Below are positions 17,716 through 27,348 of a stretch of DNA of 64,000 nt, in pieces. The notes under the pieces are model-generated. The model saw only the letters and a list, made by a program, of their open reading frames with translations, did no database searches and was not told the DNA's origin. This DNA comes from Ferruginibacter sp. GTDB lineage: Bacteria; Bacteroidota; Bacteroidia; Chitinophagales; Chitinophagaceae. Numbering within the stretch: the first letter of the stretch is position 1; each line of letters starts with the position of its first letter. The stretch covers positions 1-64,000 of the forward strand of contig JAHBTN010000008.1 in assembly GCA_019638575.1 (NCBI GenBank). The letters run 5' to 3'. Both the position numbers and the translations under genes were made by a program.

Positions 17716-18281
17716 AAATACTTGTGTTTGATAATTATGATTCTTTCACTTATAACCTTGTTCATCTTGTTGAAAAAATAACAGGCCAACGGGTTGATGT
17801 ATGCAGGAATGACCAGGTTGATTTGGCGGATGTAGCCAGGTATGATAAAATTATCTTATCGCCCGGCCCGGGGATACCTGGCGAAGCCGGCTTGTTATTA
17901 CCATTAATTAAAGAATATGCAGCTTCAAAATCTATACTGGGCGTATGTTTGGGGCACCAGGCCATTGCAGAGGCGTTTGGAGGTTCGCTAATAAATTTAA
18001 ACAAAGTGTTTCATGGAGTGGCAACGCCTGTTGAAATTTTAGAAGGTAATACCGGCATTTTACAAGGGTTACCTAAACAAATAATAGTGGGCCGTTATCA
18101 TAGCTGGATTGTTAATGAAAAAGATTTTTCTAATGAATTAAAAATTACTGCGAGAGATGAAAATGGATACATTATGGCATTGCAACATAAAAAATATGAT
18201 GTGCAGGGAGTGCAGTTTCATCCCGAAAGTGTTTTAACACCGGATGGAGAAATGATATTGCGAAACTGGTTAGCATCATAA
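17712..18281 (+). CDS. trpG: Anthranilate synthase component II (glutamine amidotransferase)
   Basis: A 189-residue class I glutamine amidotransferase giving ammonia to TrpE. Seen: the start MKILVFDNYDSFTYNLVHLV, oxyanion segment SPGPGIPGEAG, nucleophile Cys in ILGVCLGHQAI, and the His-Glu pair in VQFHPESVLTPDG. The trpE and trpG frames overlap by ATGA at 17712-17715, indicating coupled translation of the two subunits. It is not fused to trpD as in enterobacteria. A 100-nt gap follows before trpD. Confidence 0.97.
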   Translation: MKILVFDNYDSFTYNLVHLVEKITGQRVDVCRNDQVDLADVARYDKIILSPGPGIPGEAGLLLPLIKEYAASKSILGVCLGHQAIAEAFGGSLINLNKVFHGVATPVEILEGNTGILQGLPKQIIVGRYHSWIVNEKDFSNELKITARDENGYIMALQHKKYDVQGVQFHPESVLTPDGEMILRNWLAS

Positions 18282-18381
18282 AGAAGCAATTTTAAACTTT
18301 AAATTAAAACCATGATGTTTGAAGTTGAAGCTACTAAAACTTAAACCCGGAAAAAATATTTTATTGTAAGAGAAGGATACT

Positions 18382-19374
18382 ATGAAAAAGATTTTAAATC
18401 AATTATTTGAATATAAAACTTTGCCGAGGGAGCAGGCAAGAGAGCTGTTGTATAATATTTCAAAAAAAATGTACAGCGATGCTGAAATTGCAGCTCTTAT
18501 AACTGTGTATTTGATGCGTAGCATTAGTATTGATGAATTGCAGGGTTTTTGTGATGCATTGCTTGAACTTTGTGTGCCGGTAAATTTAAATGGGTACGAT
18601 GTGATGGATATTGTTGGCACCGGCGGTGATGGAAAAAATACTTTCAATATATCAACACTTAGTTGCTTTATTGTAGCTGGCACCGGCGTTAAAGTTGCTA
18701 AGCATGGAAATTACGGAGCATCGTCAATAAGTGGCAGCAGTAATGTGATGGAACAGTTAGGGTATACTTTTAAAAATAATGAAGATGCATTGAAAAAAGA
18801 ACTTGACCAGGCAAATATTTGTTTTTTACATGCACCTTTATTTCATCCTGCATTAAAAGTGGTGGGGCCTGTGCGTAAAAGTTTAGGTGTACGCACATTT
18901 TTTAATATGCTTGGCCCAATGGTTAACCCGGCATTACCAAAATATCAGTTGGTGGGAGTTTATAATTTGGAAATGGCCAGGATGTATAATTATTTATTAC
19001 AACAAGGTAACTCACAGTTTACAATTGTGCATAGCCTTGATGGGTATGATGAGATTTCTTTAACTGCCGATATAAAAGTGATTAACAAAGCAGGAGAAAA
19101 AATATACAGTGCACAAGAATTAGGAAAAAGAAGTGTTAGCCCGATTGATATTCATGGCGGCCATACGGTTGAAGATGCTGCCAGAATTTTTACAAATATT
19201 TTAAAGGGTAATGGTAGCTGGGCGCAAAATGCAGTAGTGCTGGCTAATGCGGCCATGGCATTGTATTGTACCGGTAATTATACATCGTATGAAGATTGTT
19301 ACCAGTTAGCCGTAGAAAGTTTAGAAAGCGGAAGGGCTTTTCAATCATTACAAAAGTTAATAGCAGTATCATGA
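18382..19374 (+). CDS. trpD: Anthranilate phosphoribosyltransferase
   Basis: A 330-residue enzyme joining anthranilate to PRPP. The helical N-terminal domain (MKKILNQLFEYKTLPREQA) is followed by the PRPP-binding glycine loop DIVGTGGDGKNTFNIST, then VAKHGNYGASSISGSSNVME, FLHAPLFHPALKVVGPVRKSLGVRTFFNMLGPMVNPA, and the conserved HSLDGYDEIS. All usual motifs are intact. It ends in ATGA overlapping the trpC start. Confidence 0.97.
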   Translation: MKKILNQLFEYKTLPREQARELLYNISKKMYSDAEIAALITVYLMRSISIDELQGFCDALLELCVPVNLNGYDVMDIVGTGGDGKNTFNISTLSCFIVAGTGVKVAKHGNYGASSISGSSNVMEQLGYTFKNNEDALKKELDQANICFLHAPLFHPALKVVGPVRKSLGVRTFFNMLGPMVNPALPKYQLVGVYNLEMARMYNYLLQQGNSQFTIVHSLDGYDEISLTADIKVINKAGEKIYSAQELGKRSVSPIDIHGGHTVEDAARIFTNILKGNGSWAQNAVVLANAAMALYCTGNYTSYEDCYQLAVESLESGRAFQSLQKLIAVS

Positions 19375-20159
19375 AAAATATTCTTGATGAAATTATAATT
19401 AAAAGAAAAGAAGCGGTTACTCAATTAAAACAACTTGTTCCGGTTGCAGCCTGGGAAATGATGCCTGCATTTTCAAAAAAAACAAAATCGCTAAAAAAAG
19501 CACTGCAGACCGAAAGCAATACCGGGATTATTGCCGAGTTTAAAAGAGCATCACCATCAAAAGGCATTATTAATAAATTGGCAAAGGTTGATGATGTAAC
19601 CGCCAGCTATGAATTACATGGAGCTGCGGCAATATCAATTTTAACCGAACCTGAATTTTTTAAAGGTAGTAATGACGATTTACTGGAAGTGTCTTCTGCA
19701 TTAAACATACCGGTGCTAAGAAAGGATTTTATTTTTGATGAATACCAGTTGATAGAATCAAAAGCATTAGGCGCCGATGTAATCTTATTGATTGCAGCAT
19801 GTTTAACCCCTGCCCAAGTAAAAAATCTGGCTACATTTGCAAAGCAATTGAATCTGGAAGTGATATTAGAAATACACGATGAAACTGAATTAGGGCATAT
19901 CTGTAACGAAACCGAATTGATTGGTGTTAACAACCGAAACCTAAAAACATTTACAGTAGATATAAATAGGTCATTGCAATTGGGGCAACAAATTCCGCCA
20001 GGTAAAATAAAAATTGCTGAAAGTGGAATAAATAAAGCGGATACAATTAATGTGTTTAAAAAAGCCGGCTTTAAAGGATTTTTAATGGGAGAGAATTTTA
20101 TGAAAGAGCAGGACCCGGGACTGGCATTCAGGAATTTTGTGAACAGTTTGCATCATTAA
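19371..20159 (+). CDS. trpC: Indole-3-glycerol phosphate synthase
   Basis: A 262-residue TIM barrel that closes the indole ring of CdRP. The ATG at 19371 overlaps the trpD stop, and gives the usual start MKNILDEIIIKRKEAV; an upstream in-frame start at 19296 would lie inside trpD. Seen: the catalytic lysines in GIIAEFKRASPSKG and VLRKDFIFDEYQL, ILEIHDETEL, LIGVNNRNLKTF, and the phosphate-binding IAESGINKADTI. It is a single-function enzyme, not fused to trpF. Confidence 0.96.
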   Translation: MKNILDEIIIKRKEAVTQLKQLVPVAAWEMMPAFSKKTKSLKKALQTESNTGIIAEFKRASPSKGIINKLAKVDDVTASYELHGAAAISILTEPEFFKGSNDDLLEVSSALNIPVLRKDFIFDEYQLIESKALGADVILLIAACLTPAQVKNLATFAKQLNLEVILEIHDETELGHICNETELIGVNNRNLKTFTVDINRSLQLGQQIPPGKIKIAESGINKADTINVFKKAGFKGFLMGENFMKEQDPGLAFRNFVNSLHH

Positions 20160-20234
20160 TTTATAGAATAGAGAATAAACGAAAGGAAATTTTAAACAAT
20201 AAAAGGGCTTACACTCACATCAAACAAAAAAATT

Positions 20235-20861
20235 ATGAACACAAAAGTATGCGGCATTACACAGTTTAAACAATTACAGCAATTAGATGGGCTGGATATA
20301 GATTTTGCAGGACTTATCTTTTATAAAAAATCGCCCAGGTACATGGGTGATAAAATTAAAAAAGAAGATTTAAAAAATTCGGATTTTGATTTGAAAAAAG
20401 TTGGTGTGTTTGTAAATGCCGGCTACGATGAAATTATAGAAGCTATTGAAGATTATGGGTTAGATGTGGTTCAACTGCATGGCGATGAAACTCCCGAACT
20501 ATGTGAAGAATTATCTGAAGAGGTGGAAGTGATTAAAGCATTTAAGATTGGCGATGGCAAGGTTGCCATTGATGAAATGGTAGCTGCTTATGATGATGTA
20601 TGCGATTATTATTTATTTGATACGGCTTCTTCGGAAATGGAAGGCGGTACCGGCAAGCAGTTCGACTGGAAACTCATCAGCAAAGCAAAAATTGAAAAAC
20701 CTTTCTTTTTAAGTGGCGGTATTGGTATTGATGACCTGGCTAAAATAAGATCATTTACCCATCCTGATTATTTTGCTGTAGATATCAATAGCAAGGTAGA
20801 GAAAGAGCCCGGCGTGAAAGATATGGGATTGGTACTGCAGTTTAAACAAGGTTTAAAATAG
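20235..20861 (+). CDS. trpF: Phosphoribosylanthranilate isomerase
   Basis: A 208-residue TIM barrel that isomerises PRA to CdRP. The active-site Cys is in the N-terminal KVCGIT, followed by FAGLIFYKKSPRYM, VGVFVNA, VVQLHGDET, the general-acid Asp in YYLFDT, GGTGKQFDW, and FLSGGIG for phosphate binding. Its order after trpC in the operon is biochemically out of sequence, since it acts before TrpC, which is common. A 75-nt gap separates it from trpC. Confidence 0.96.
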   Translation: MNTKVCGITQFKQLQQLDGLDIDFAGLIFYKKSPRYMGDKIKKEDLKNSDFDLKKVGVFVNAGYDEIIEAIEDYGLDVVQLHGDETPELCEELSEEVEVIKAFKIGDGKVAIDEMVAAYDDVCDYYLFDTASSEMEGGTGKQFDWKLISKAKIEKPFFLSGGIGIDDLAKIRSFTHPDYFAVDINSKVEKEPGVKDMGLVLQFKQGLK

Positions 20862-20952
20862 AATTTCATTAGCGTAAACGTTCAGAAAAAATTAATTAGT
20901 GAGTTTTATAATTAGAAAATAAAATTAGAAGCAGTTTTAAAAAAATGATATA

Positions 20953-22161
20953 ATGCAAACGGGTAAAAGCAGGCAGGTTTCTTTAGGAGTATGGAGTGTA
21001 ACTGAACATGGATATTATGGAGATTTTGGAGGTGCTTTCATTCCGGAAATGTTATACCCCAATATTAAATTATTGCAGGAAAATTATTTGAATATAATTT
21101 ACCAGGAAAGTTTTCAAAAAGAGTTCATGCAATTATTGCGTGATTATGTTGGCAGGCCTACGCCATTATTTTTTGCCAATCGCCTCAGCGAAAAATACAA
21201 CACAAAAATATTTTTAAAGCGGGAAGACCTTTGCCATACCGGCGCTCATAAAATCAATAACACAATCGGGCAAATTTTACTAGCAAAAAATCTGGGTAAA
21301 AAAAGAATCATTGCAGAAACAGGTGCCGGGCAGCATGGAGTGGCTACGGCTACAGTTTGTGCATTAAAGGGAATGGAATGTGTGGTGTACATGGGCGAAA
21401 AAGATATTGAACGTCAGGCGCCCAATGTGGCCCGCATGAAAATGCTTGGTGCAACCGTAATACCTGCCACAAGTGGCAGTAAAACTTTAAAAGATGCCAC
21501 CAATGAAGCCATTCGTGACTGGATTAATAACCCTGTTGATACACATTATATCATTGGCTCGGTGGTTGGGCCGCATCCATATCCCGATATGGTGGCAAGG
21601 TTTCAAAGCATCATCAGCGAAGAAATAAAAAACCAGCTATTAACTCAATGTGGCATAACATTACCAACATATGTTATTGCCTGCGTTGGAGGAGGCAGTA
21701 ATGCAGCCGGCGCTTTTTATCATTTTATTGATGATGAAAAAGTAAACCTGGTAGCTGTGGAAGCTGCAGGTTTGGGTGTTGATAGCGGCATGAGTGCTGC
21801 CACCACTCAACTGGGCAAACCGGGTATTTTGCATGGCAGTAAAAGCCTGTTGATGCAAACAGATGACGGGCAGGTTGTGGAGCCACACAGTATTTCGGCA
21901 GGTTTAGATTACCCGGGCATTGGCCCGTTACATGCACATTTATTTAAAAGTGGCCGGGCAAAATTTATGAGTGCTACTGATGATGAAGCGTTGCAGGCTG
22001 CATTTGAACTTTGCAAACTGGAAGGTATCATCCCTGCATTGGAATCGGCACATGCATTATTTGCATTGCAAAAAATAAAATTTAATAAAGAAGATATTGT
22101 TGTTATTTGTTTAAGTGGGAGAGGAGATAAAGACCTGGCTACTTATATGAAACACTTGTAA
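20953..22161 (+). CDS. trpB: Tryptophan synthase beta chain
   Basis: A 402-residue PLP enzyme condensing indole with serine. The PLP lysine lies in HTGAHKINN, with the phosphate loop [10 protein letters not shown], and the conserved start [15 protein letters not shown]. Other motifs are [23 protein letters not shown] and [15 protein letters not shown] [10 protein letters not shown], plus LSGRGDKD near the end. It is the ordinary TrpB1 type that partners with TrpA. The first twelve residues ([12 protein letters not shown]) are a short non-conserved extension, and the start could lie slightly downstream, though no better start codon was seen. Confidence 0.97.
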   Translation: MQTGKSRQVSLGVWSVTEHGYYGDFGGAFIPEMLYPNIKLLQENYLNIIYQESFQKEFMQLLRDYVGRPTPLFFANRLSEKYNTKIFLKREDLCHTGAHKINNTIGQILLAKNLGKKRIIAETGAGQHGVATATVCALKGMECVVYMGEKDIERQAPNVARMKMLGATVIPATSGSKTLKDATNEAIRDWINNPVDTHYIIGSVVGPHPYPDMVARFQSIISEEIKNQLLTQCGITLPTYVIACVGGGSNAAGAFYHFIDDEKVNLVAVEAAGLGVDSGMSAATTQLGKPGILHGSKSLLMQTDDGQVVEPHSISAGLDYPGIGPLHAHLFKSGRAKFMSATDDEALQAAFELCKLEGIIPALESAHALFALQKIKFNKEDIVVICLSGRGDKDLATYMKHL

Positions 22162-22211
22162 AAAATAAAACACAGTATTTATTAAATGCCGGTTTTTATA
22201 AATTAATTATA

Positions 22212-23039
22212 ATGGCAGTTCAATCATTCAATAACAATTATAAGCAGCATACAGGCAGTAACAAAATTTGTAACCGCTTAAATAATTTGTTTTTAAAAAA
22301 AACAAACGATATACTTAATATTTACTGTACAGCCGGGTTTCCCAAATTAACATCTACAGCAAAAGTGTTGATAGCCTTGCAAAATAACGGGGCTGATATA
22401 ATTGAAGTTGGTATACCATACAGCGATCCCATAGCCGATGGGGCGGTAATACAACAAAGTAATATGATTGCCCTTAAAAACGGGATGAGTATTGCTGCAT
22501 TGTTTAAACAGTTAAATAAAGTAAAAGACACTGTGCAGGTGCCGGTAATACTGATGGGGTATCTGAATCCTGTGTTACAATATGGAATGGAAAGATTTTG
22601 TAAAGAAGCCGCAGCTGCAAATATTACGGGAATAATTTTACCCGACCTGCCAATGTTTGAATATGAAAAAGAATACCAGCAAGTATTTATTAAATACAAC
22701 CTCAATTTTATTTTTTTGGTTACACCCGAAACGGATGACGAAAGAATCAGGCAGATAGATAATCTTTGCAGCGGTTTTATATATGCTGTTTCATCTTCTT
22801 CTACTACCGGTAAAAATAAAGCTATTGAAGACCAGGGTTCTTATTTTAAAAAATTGCAGGATATGCAACTAAAAAACCCTGTATTGGTTGGGTTTGGCAT
22901 TAAAGACAGGGAATCATTTGCTGCAGCCTGTAAATACAGCAATGGTGCAATCATAGGTTCGGCATATATAAAGGCAATTGAAAATTCGAATAATATTGAA
23001 AAGGATACTAAAGATTTCATAAATAGACTAAAAGGCTGA
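22212..23039 (+). CDS. trpA: Tryptophan synthase alpha chain
   Basis: A 275-residue TIM barrel releasing indole from indole-3-glycerol phosphate and channelling it to TrpB. The catalytic Glu is in DIIEVGIPYSDP and the catalytic Asp in IADGAVIQ; YLNPVLQYG, GIILPDLPMFE, FLVTPET and VGFGIKDRES are also typical. The N-terminus before NRLNNLFLKKTNDILNIYCTAGFP is about 20 residues longer than usual; the true start may be inside it. This gene closes the biosynthetic part of the operon. The gap to the thioredoxin-like gene that follows is 47 nt. Confidence 0.95.
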   Translation: MAVQSFNNNYKQHTGSNKICNRLNNLFLKKTNDILNIYCTAGFPKLTSTAKVLIALQNNGADIIEVGIPYSDPIADGAVIQQSNMIALKNGMSIAALFKQLNKVKDTVQVPVILMGYLNPVLQYGMERFCKEAAAANITGIILPDLPMFEYEKEYQQVFIKYNLNFIFLVTPETDDERIRQIDNLCSGFIYAVSSSSTTGKNKAIEDQGSYFKKLQDMQLKNPVLVGFGIKDRESFAAACKYSNGAIIGSAYIKAIENSNNIEKDTKDFINRLKG

Positions 23040-23086
23040 TTCATTGTGCCTGAAACTGATTAAATTGCGCCTTACAATTTTAGAAA

Positions 23087-24193
23087 ATGAAAAGAATCAT
23101 ACTCTTATTTTTATTTTTACCTTCTTTAATCTTTGCCCAATCTTCAAAAAATGCCAAAGCAAAAGTTGCTTCAACAACTAAGCAAAAAGAAACTACAGCT
23201 AAATCAAATACAGAAACAAATGTATTTACCATAAATGGTACGGTAACAGGGTTTCCTGATGGAACTGTTGTGGATTTGCTGAACGGGCAAACAGGCGCTG
23301 TAGAAAGCACTACAACATTAAAAGATAATAAATACAGTTTTACCGGAAAAATAAACAGGCCCGATTTTAAAATCATATTGTTTGATAAGAAGCCACCCTT
23401 CATCACACTGTTTTTGGATAACAGCAATGTTACAATTAACGGAACAAAAGAAAAGATTGAAAAATCAATCATAACCGGCTCTCCATCACACAAGGCATTT
23501 GATGAGTTTAATACATCTCTCGAGCCCTATCAATCTGCATTTTTTGAAAACGGAGAATATGATTCTGCAATCAATGCTAATGCTATGCAGGTTATTGAAA
23601 AGTTTGTGGATACTCACCTGGATTCTTACATTACACCATTTGCCATTATCCGTTATAATCAAATTGATGATGATATTTTACAAACCGAAAAGTTATATAA
23701 TAAGTTAGATCCTGTTATTAAAACTTCTGTTATGGGGCAATACATTGCTCAACAAATTGCAGAAGGTAAGATTAACGGAGCCGGTACAATGTTAGCTGAT
23801 TTCTCTCAACCCGATACAGCCGGAAATATGATTAGCCTTTCATCGTTAAGAGGCAAATATGTACTGGTTGATTTTTGGGCAAGCTGGTGTGGCCCCTGCA
23901 GGCAGGAAAATCCAAACCTGGTGGCAGCATTCAAAAAATACAGGAATAAAAATTTTACAGTGTTGGGTGTTTCTTTAGATAAAGCAAAACAAGCCTGGCT
24001 GGATGCTATTCACATGGATGGATTAGCATGGACCCATGTTAGCGATTTGCAGGGGTGGAATAATTCTGTAGCCCAACAATTCCAGATATTCACAATACCT
24101 CAAAATTTTTTAATTGATCCGCAAGGTAAAGTAATAGCTAAAAATTTAAGAGGTGCGGCATTAGAAAGAAAACTGGCAAAATATTTACGATAA
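23087..24193 (+). CDS. DUF4369 / TlpA-like thioredoxin-fold protein
   Basis: A 368-residue secreted protein: signal peptide MKRIILLFLFLPSLIFAQ, a Lys/Thr-rich linker, a DUF4369 beta domain at about 45-140 (INGTVTGFPDGTVVDLLN), a helical linker, then an AhpC/TSA-Redoxin domain from about 245. The redox motif WCGPC is at residues 267-271 and the cis-proline in FTIPQNFLID. It is probably a periplasmic thiol-disulfide reductase; the partner is unknown. It follows trpA on the same strand at 47 nt and may be read from the trp transcript, but no functional tie to tryptophan is evident. It ends 12 bp from the convergent pdxJ. Confidence 0.9.
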   Translation: MKRIILLFLFLPSLIFAQSSKNAKAKVASTTKQKETTAKSNTETNVFTINGTVTGFPDGTVVDLLNGQTGAVESTTTLKDNKYSFTGKINRPDFKIILFDKKPPFITLFLDNSNVTINGTKEKIEKSIITGSPSHKAFDEFNTSLEPYQSAFFENGEYDSAINANAMQVIEKFVDTHLDSYITPFAIIRYNQIDDDILQTEKLYNKLDPVIKTSVMGQYIAQQIAEGKINGAGTMLADFSQPDTAGNMISLSSLRGKYVLVDFWASWCGPCRQENPNLVAAFKKYRNKNFTVLGVSLDKAKQAWLDAIHMDGLAWTHVSDLQGWNNSVAQQFQIFTIPQNFLIDPQGKVIAKNLRGAALERKLAKYLR

Positions 24194-24205
24194 GCTTTTA
24201 GTATT

Positions 24206-24925
24206 TTATTTAAGTTGCCTTTTATACAATTGAACTGTATTTTCTAATCCTAAATTCACTGCATCACATATCAGGGCATGGCCGATAGATACTTCCAGTA
24301 AACCGGGAATATTTTCTGAAAAATATTTTAAATTTTGTAAGTCTAAGTCGTGCCCTGCGTTGATACCCAGCCCAAGTTCATTTGCTTTTGTTGCTGCTGC
24401 AATAAAGGGCGCTATGGCCGTTTGTTTATTTCCTTCGGCAAATTGTTTTGCATACGATTCGGTATATAGTTCCACCCTGTCGGTGCCGGTTGCTTTAGCT
24501 CCTTCAATCATCTCAATTACGGGGTCAACAAAAATAGAAACCCTTATGCCTGCATTTTTAAAAACCGAAACTATATTTTTTAAATAGCCAGCATGTTCAA
24601 TTGTATTCCAGCCATGGTTAGATGTTAGCTGCCCAAGTGCATCGGGTACCAGGGTTACCTGTGTTGGTTGGTTAGCAATAACCAGGTCAACAAATTTTTG
24701 TTCGGTGCAATTTCCTTCTATGTTAAATTCAGTAGTAACAATCTTCTTTAATTCATAAACATCACTATAACGGATATGTCTTTCATCGGGCCTTGGATGT
24801 ACAGTAATACCATCGGCACCAAAACGCTCAATATCTTTAGCTGCTTTAATAAGGTTAGGATTGTTGCTCCCACGGCTATTGCGCAGGGTAGCCAGTTTAT
24901 TGATATTAACTGATAGTTTTGTCAT
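24206..24925 (-). CDS. pdxJ: Pyridoxine 5'-phosphate synthase
   Basis: A 239-residue TIM barrel joining 1-deoxyxylulose 5-phosphate to 3-amino-2-oxopropyl phosphate, the last step of de novo vitamin B6 synthesis. Seen: LSVNINKLATLRNSRG, the DGITVHPRPDERHI motif with the catalytic His, FNIEGNCTEQ, TLVPD, RVELYTESYA and GINAGHDLDLQNL, and SIGHALI near the end. Length is normal. The start overlaps the stop of the upstream alpha-galactosidase gene (TAATG), so the two are probably translated from one mRNA, although their pathways are unrelated. Confidence 0.97.
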   Translation of the reverse strand: MTKLSVNINKLATLRNSRGSNNPNLIKAAKDIERFGADGITVHPRPDERHIRYSDVYELKKIVTTEFNIEGNCTEQKFVDLVIANQPTQVTLVPDALGQLTSNHGWNTIEHAGYLKNIVSVFKNAGIRVSIFVDPVIEMIEGAKATGTDRVELYTESYAKQFAEGNKQTAIAPFIAAATKANELGLGINAGHDLDLQNLKYFSENIPGLLEVSIGHALICDAVNLGLENTVQLYKRQLK

Positions 24926-27150
24926 TAATTAGCCGATGCTTTTATCAAAGTTACACCATGCGCTGCAACCTTTGTAGCAAACATGCCGTCAAAATTTCCA
25001 ATATCCTTTTGCCGCCAAAGGTCTCTTACTTTTTGCGACATTGATAGGCCTATATCACTCCAGTAAAATCTTACCACATCATCTTTAGAAGAAACATTAA
25101 AAATACCTATTGCTTTGGAACCATCTTCTAATTCTTTCACCCATACCTGGTAATCTGCAGTTTTAATAATTTGTTTAGCTTGTTTGCCAAGTACATCCTG
25201 GTCAACAGCAATTACTTCATCATTGGTAAGCAGGTTTAATGTAAAATCATCCAACTTGCTAAGGTCGCAGCCAATTAATAATGGAGCACTCAACAGGCAC
25301 CATAAACTTACATGTGTATATTGTTCATCAACTGTTAATCTTGTAGGATGTAAATTATCGCCCCAGCCTACTTCGCCAACTATCATCATATCGGGGTCAT
25401 TCCACCTGCCGGGGGCAGCATATGCATATTGACTTGTTTGATTAAAACCAATGCTGCTCAGGCTTTCCCAGGTGTCAGTAATATCGCCGGTTGTGCGCCA
25501 GGTATTACCATTTACAGTAGCGCCCCATTCCCAAACATTTTTCATTCCATACTGGCACAAACTGTAAACAATATCCCTGTTTTGGTTTTTTAAAATTTCT
25601 CCCATTAAAGTATAAGGTTTTTTATAAGCAGCAAGGCTTGTATCTTTTTCTGCATCAAAAACCGAATCGTAACTGCACCAATCATATTTCAAATAATCTA
25701 CTCCCCAGTTAGCATACGATTTTGCATCCTGTGCTTCGTGTTGATAACTTCCTAAATAATTGCCACATGTTTTTGTGCCCGGCGAAGAGTAGATACCGAA
25801 TTTCAATCCTTTTTCATGAAGCCAGTCGCCGGTTTTTTTTAAATCAGGAAATTTATGGTTGGCCACAATTTCACCGTTTGCATTTCTTGTTTCTGCTTCC
25901 CAACCGTCATCAATATTCATGTATGTCCAGCCATGGTTGATAAGCCCTTTATCAATCATGGCCTGTGCAGAAGCTTTAAGCCTTGTTTCGTTAATGCTTA
26001 AACCCCAGCAGTTCCAACTGTTCCATCCCATTGGCGGTGTTAATGCCAGCAGGTTGCCGCATTTTACCGTAAATGCTCTTTTATCAATTCCTATCGAATT
26101 TTTTACCACGAAAGTCATTTTATATTCTCCCTCGTTTTTTAAAGTACCCGTAATGATGCCGGTATTTTTGTTCACCTGTAAACCTTCGGGTAAATTTTCA
26201 ACGCTATACTGTAGTTTACCTTTACCCGTTGCAGGTATCTTAAATAGAAATGGTGAGCCGGGCCTTACACCAAATATTTTTGCCCCGTTTATTTTGGGCG
26301 ATGCAGATACCGGTGGTGTAAGTATGTATGGAATTATTTCGGTTAGCTCAATAATTTTATGCGACTTGTTTTCTTCAAACTTATAGTGGATATTATTTCT
26401 TTCAGCAAGTGTAATTGGAATTGTAAAATCGAGTTTTTTCTTTGGCAAAATTGAAACAGGAATAGTATGTGAAGTTGATTTATCATTATCTACATCAATG
26501 ATATCATACGTTAAAATGCCGGTTATTTTTTCTGTTGCATTGTTTTCGATTGAAATATTTTTTATTGCTTTGCCAGGCCGGGTAAAGCGTACAGAAGATT
26601 TGTTGTTGATGTTAATGGCATCAATAAGGTCAACCATATTAATATAAGGGATACCGCTAAACATACCGCCGGCGCCTCCACCATCATAAACCTTTACAGC
26701 AATCACATTTTCGGCGCCCCAGTTTATAAACGGGCTATTGGCTGCAATATGATATTCCTGTTTTTTATTCCAGGATGATATATATCCTGCAGCATCACCT
26801 GGAAACGAGCCCGATTTACCAATCTTTGTTCCGTTAAAATACACTTCACAGGCATCATCTGCTTTTGCAAGATTTATGCGTAACGAATCTTTCCATAATG
26901 AGTTTTCTTTTATAGATTTTGGTAGTATAATATGAAAACGGTACCATGCATAACCATCATAATTATCATAACCCTGGGTTTCCCAAATCATATCTGGTTT
27001 AATAGTTCCCCACTGCCTGTCATCCGTTACAGGATAACTATAAGTTACATTATCTCCGGTTTTGAACTTAGCTAAAGGCATTTCAACTTTTTGTGCAAAA
27101 ATGAAATGACAGATGTAACTGCATGCAACAGTAAATAAAACTTTCTTCAT
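24925..27150 (-). CDS. GH27 alpha-galactosidase-like glycoside hydrolase with N-terminal beta domains
   Basis: A 741-residue secreted enzyme. Order: signal peptide (to about 19), a carbohydrate-binding-type beta sandwich (about 20-180, WYRFHIILPKSIKEN, VYFNGTKIGKSGSF), an Ig-like He_PIG region (about 290-370, with LPEGLQVNKNTGIITGTL), then GH27 from LLALTPPMGWNSWNCWG. The nucleophile is Asp490 in LKYDWCSYD and the acid/base Asp585 in GRWNDPDMM. A C-terminal beta domain closes it. It should release alpha-linked galactose, or possibly arabinose or N-acetylgalactosamine, from polysaccharide in the periplasm or at the surface. No SusCD pair is nearby, so it is not part of an evident polysaccharide-utilisation locus. 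Confidence 0.9.
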   Translation of the reverse strand: MKKVLFTVACSYICHFIFAQKVEMPLAKFKTGDNVTYSYPVTDDRQWGTIKPDMIWETQGYDNYDGYAWYRFHIILPKSIKENSLWKDSLRINLAKADDACEVYFNGTKIGKSGSFPGDAAGYISSWNKKQEYHIAANSPFINWGAENVIAVKVYDGGGAGGMFSGIPYINMVDLIDAININNKSSVRFTRPGKAIKNISIENNATEKITGILTYDIIDVDNDKSTSHTIPVSILPKKKLDFTIPITLAERNNIHYKFEENKSHKIIELTEIIPYILTPPVSASPKINGAKIFGVRPGSPFLFKIPATGKGKLQYSVENLPEGLQVNKNTGIITGTLKNEGEYKMTFVVKNSIGIDKRAFTVKCGNLLALTPPMGWNSWNCWGLSINETRLKASAQAMIDKGLINHGWTYMNIDDGWEAETRNANGEIVANHKFPDLKKTGDWLHEKGLKFGIYSSPGTKTCGNYLGSYQHEAQDAKSYANWGVDYLKYDWCSYDSVFDAEKDTSLAAYKKPYTLMGEILKNQNRDIVYSLCQYGMKNVWEWGATVNGNTWRTTGDITDTWESLSSIGFNQTSQYAYAAPGRWNDPDMMIVGEVGWGDNLHPTRLTVDEQYTHVSLWCLLSAPLLIGCDLSKLDDFTLNLLTNDEVIAVDQDVLGKQAKQIIKTADYQVWVKELEDGSKAIGIFNVSSKDDVVRFYWSDIGLSMSQKVRDLWRQKDIGNFDGMFATKVAAHGVTLIKASAN

Positions 27151-27263
27151 TTTTAATTATACAAAATTGTGATTGAACTAATTATAAAGAGTTATAAAAT
27201 TACAGTTTATATCTGTAAGTATTTTGAACACTTAATCAACAATAAACAGTTTTATTGAGGCAC

Positions 27264-27300
27264 AAAAAATCCCGCTTGCATAACAAGCGGGACTATTTTT
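27264..27300 (-). terminator. Terminator of the adenosylhomocysteinase gene
   Basis: ATCCCGCTTG and CAAGCGGGA form a hairpin with a short CATAA loop at about 27270-27292. On the minus strand it is followed by TTTTTTG. It lies about 50 nt past the stop of the gene ending at 27349. Confidence 0.85.
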
Positions 27301-27348
27301 AAACTTTATTATCGCTTAATGAAACAGGTAGCGAATGTTTTTAAATTA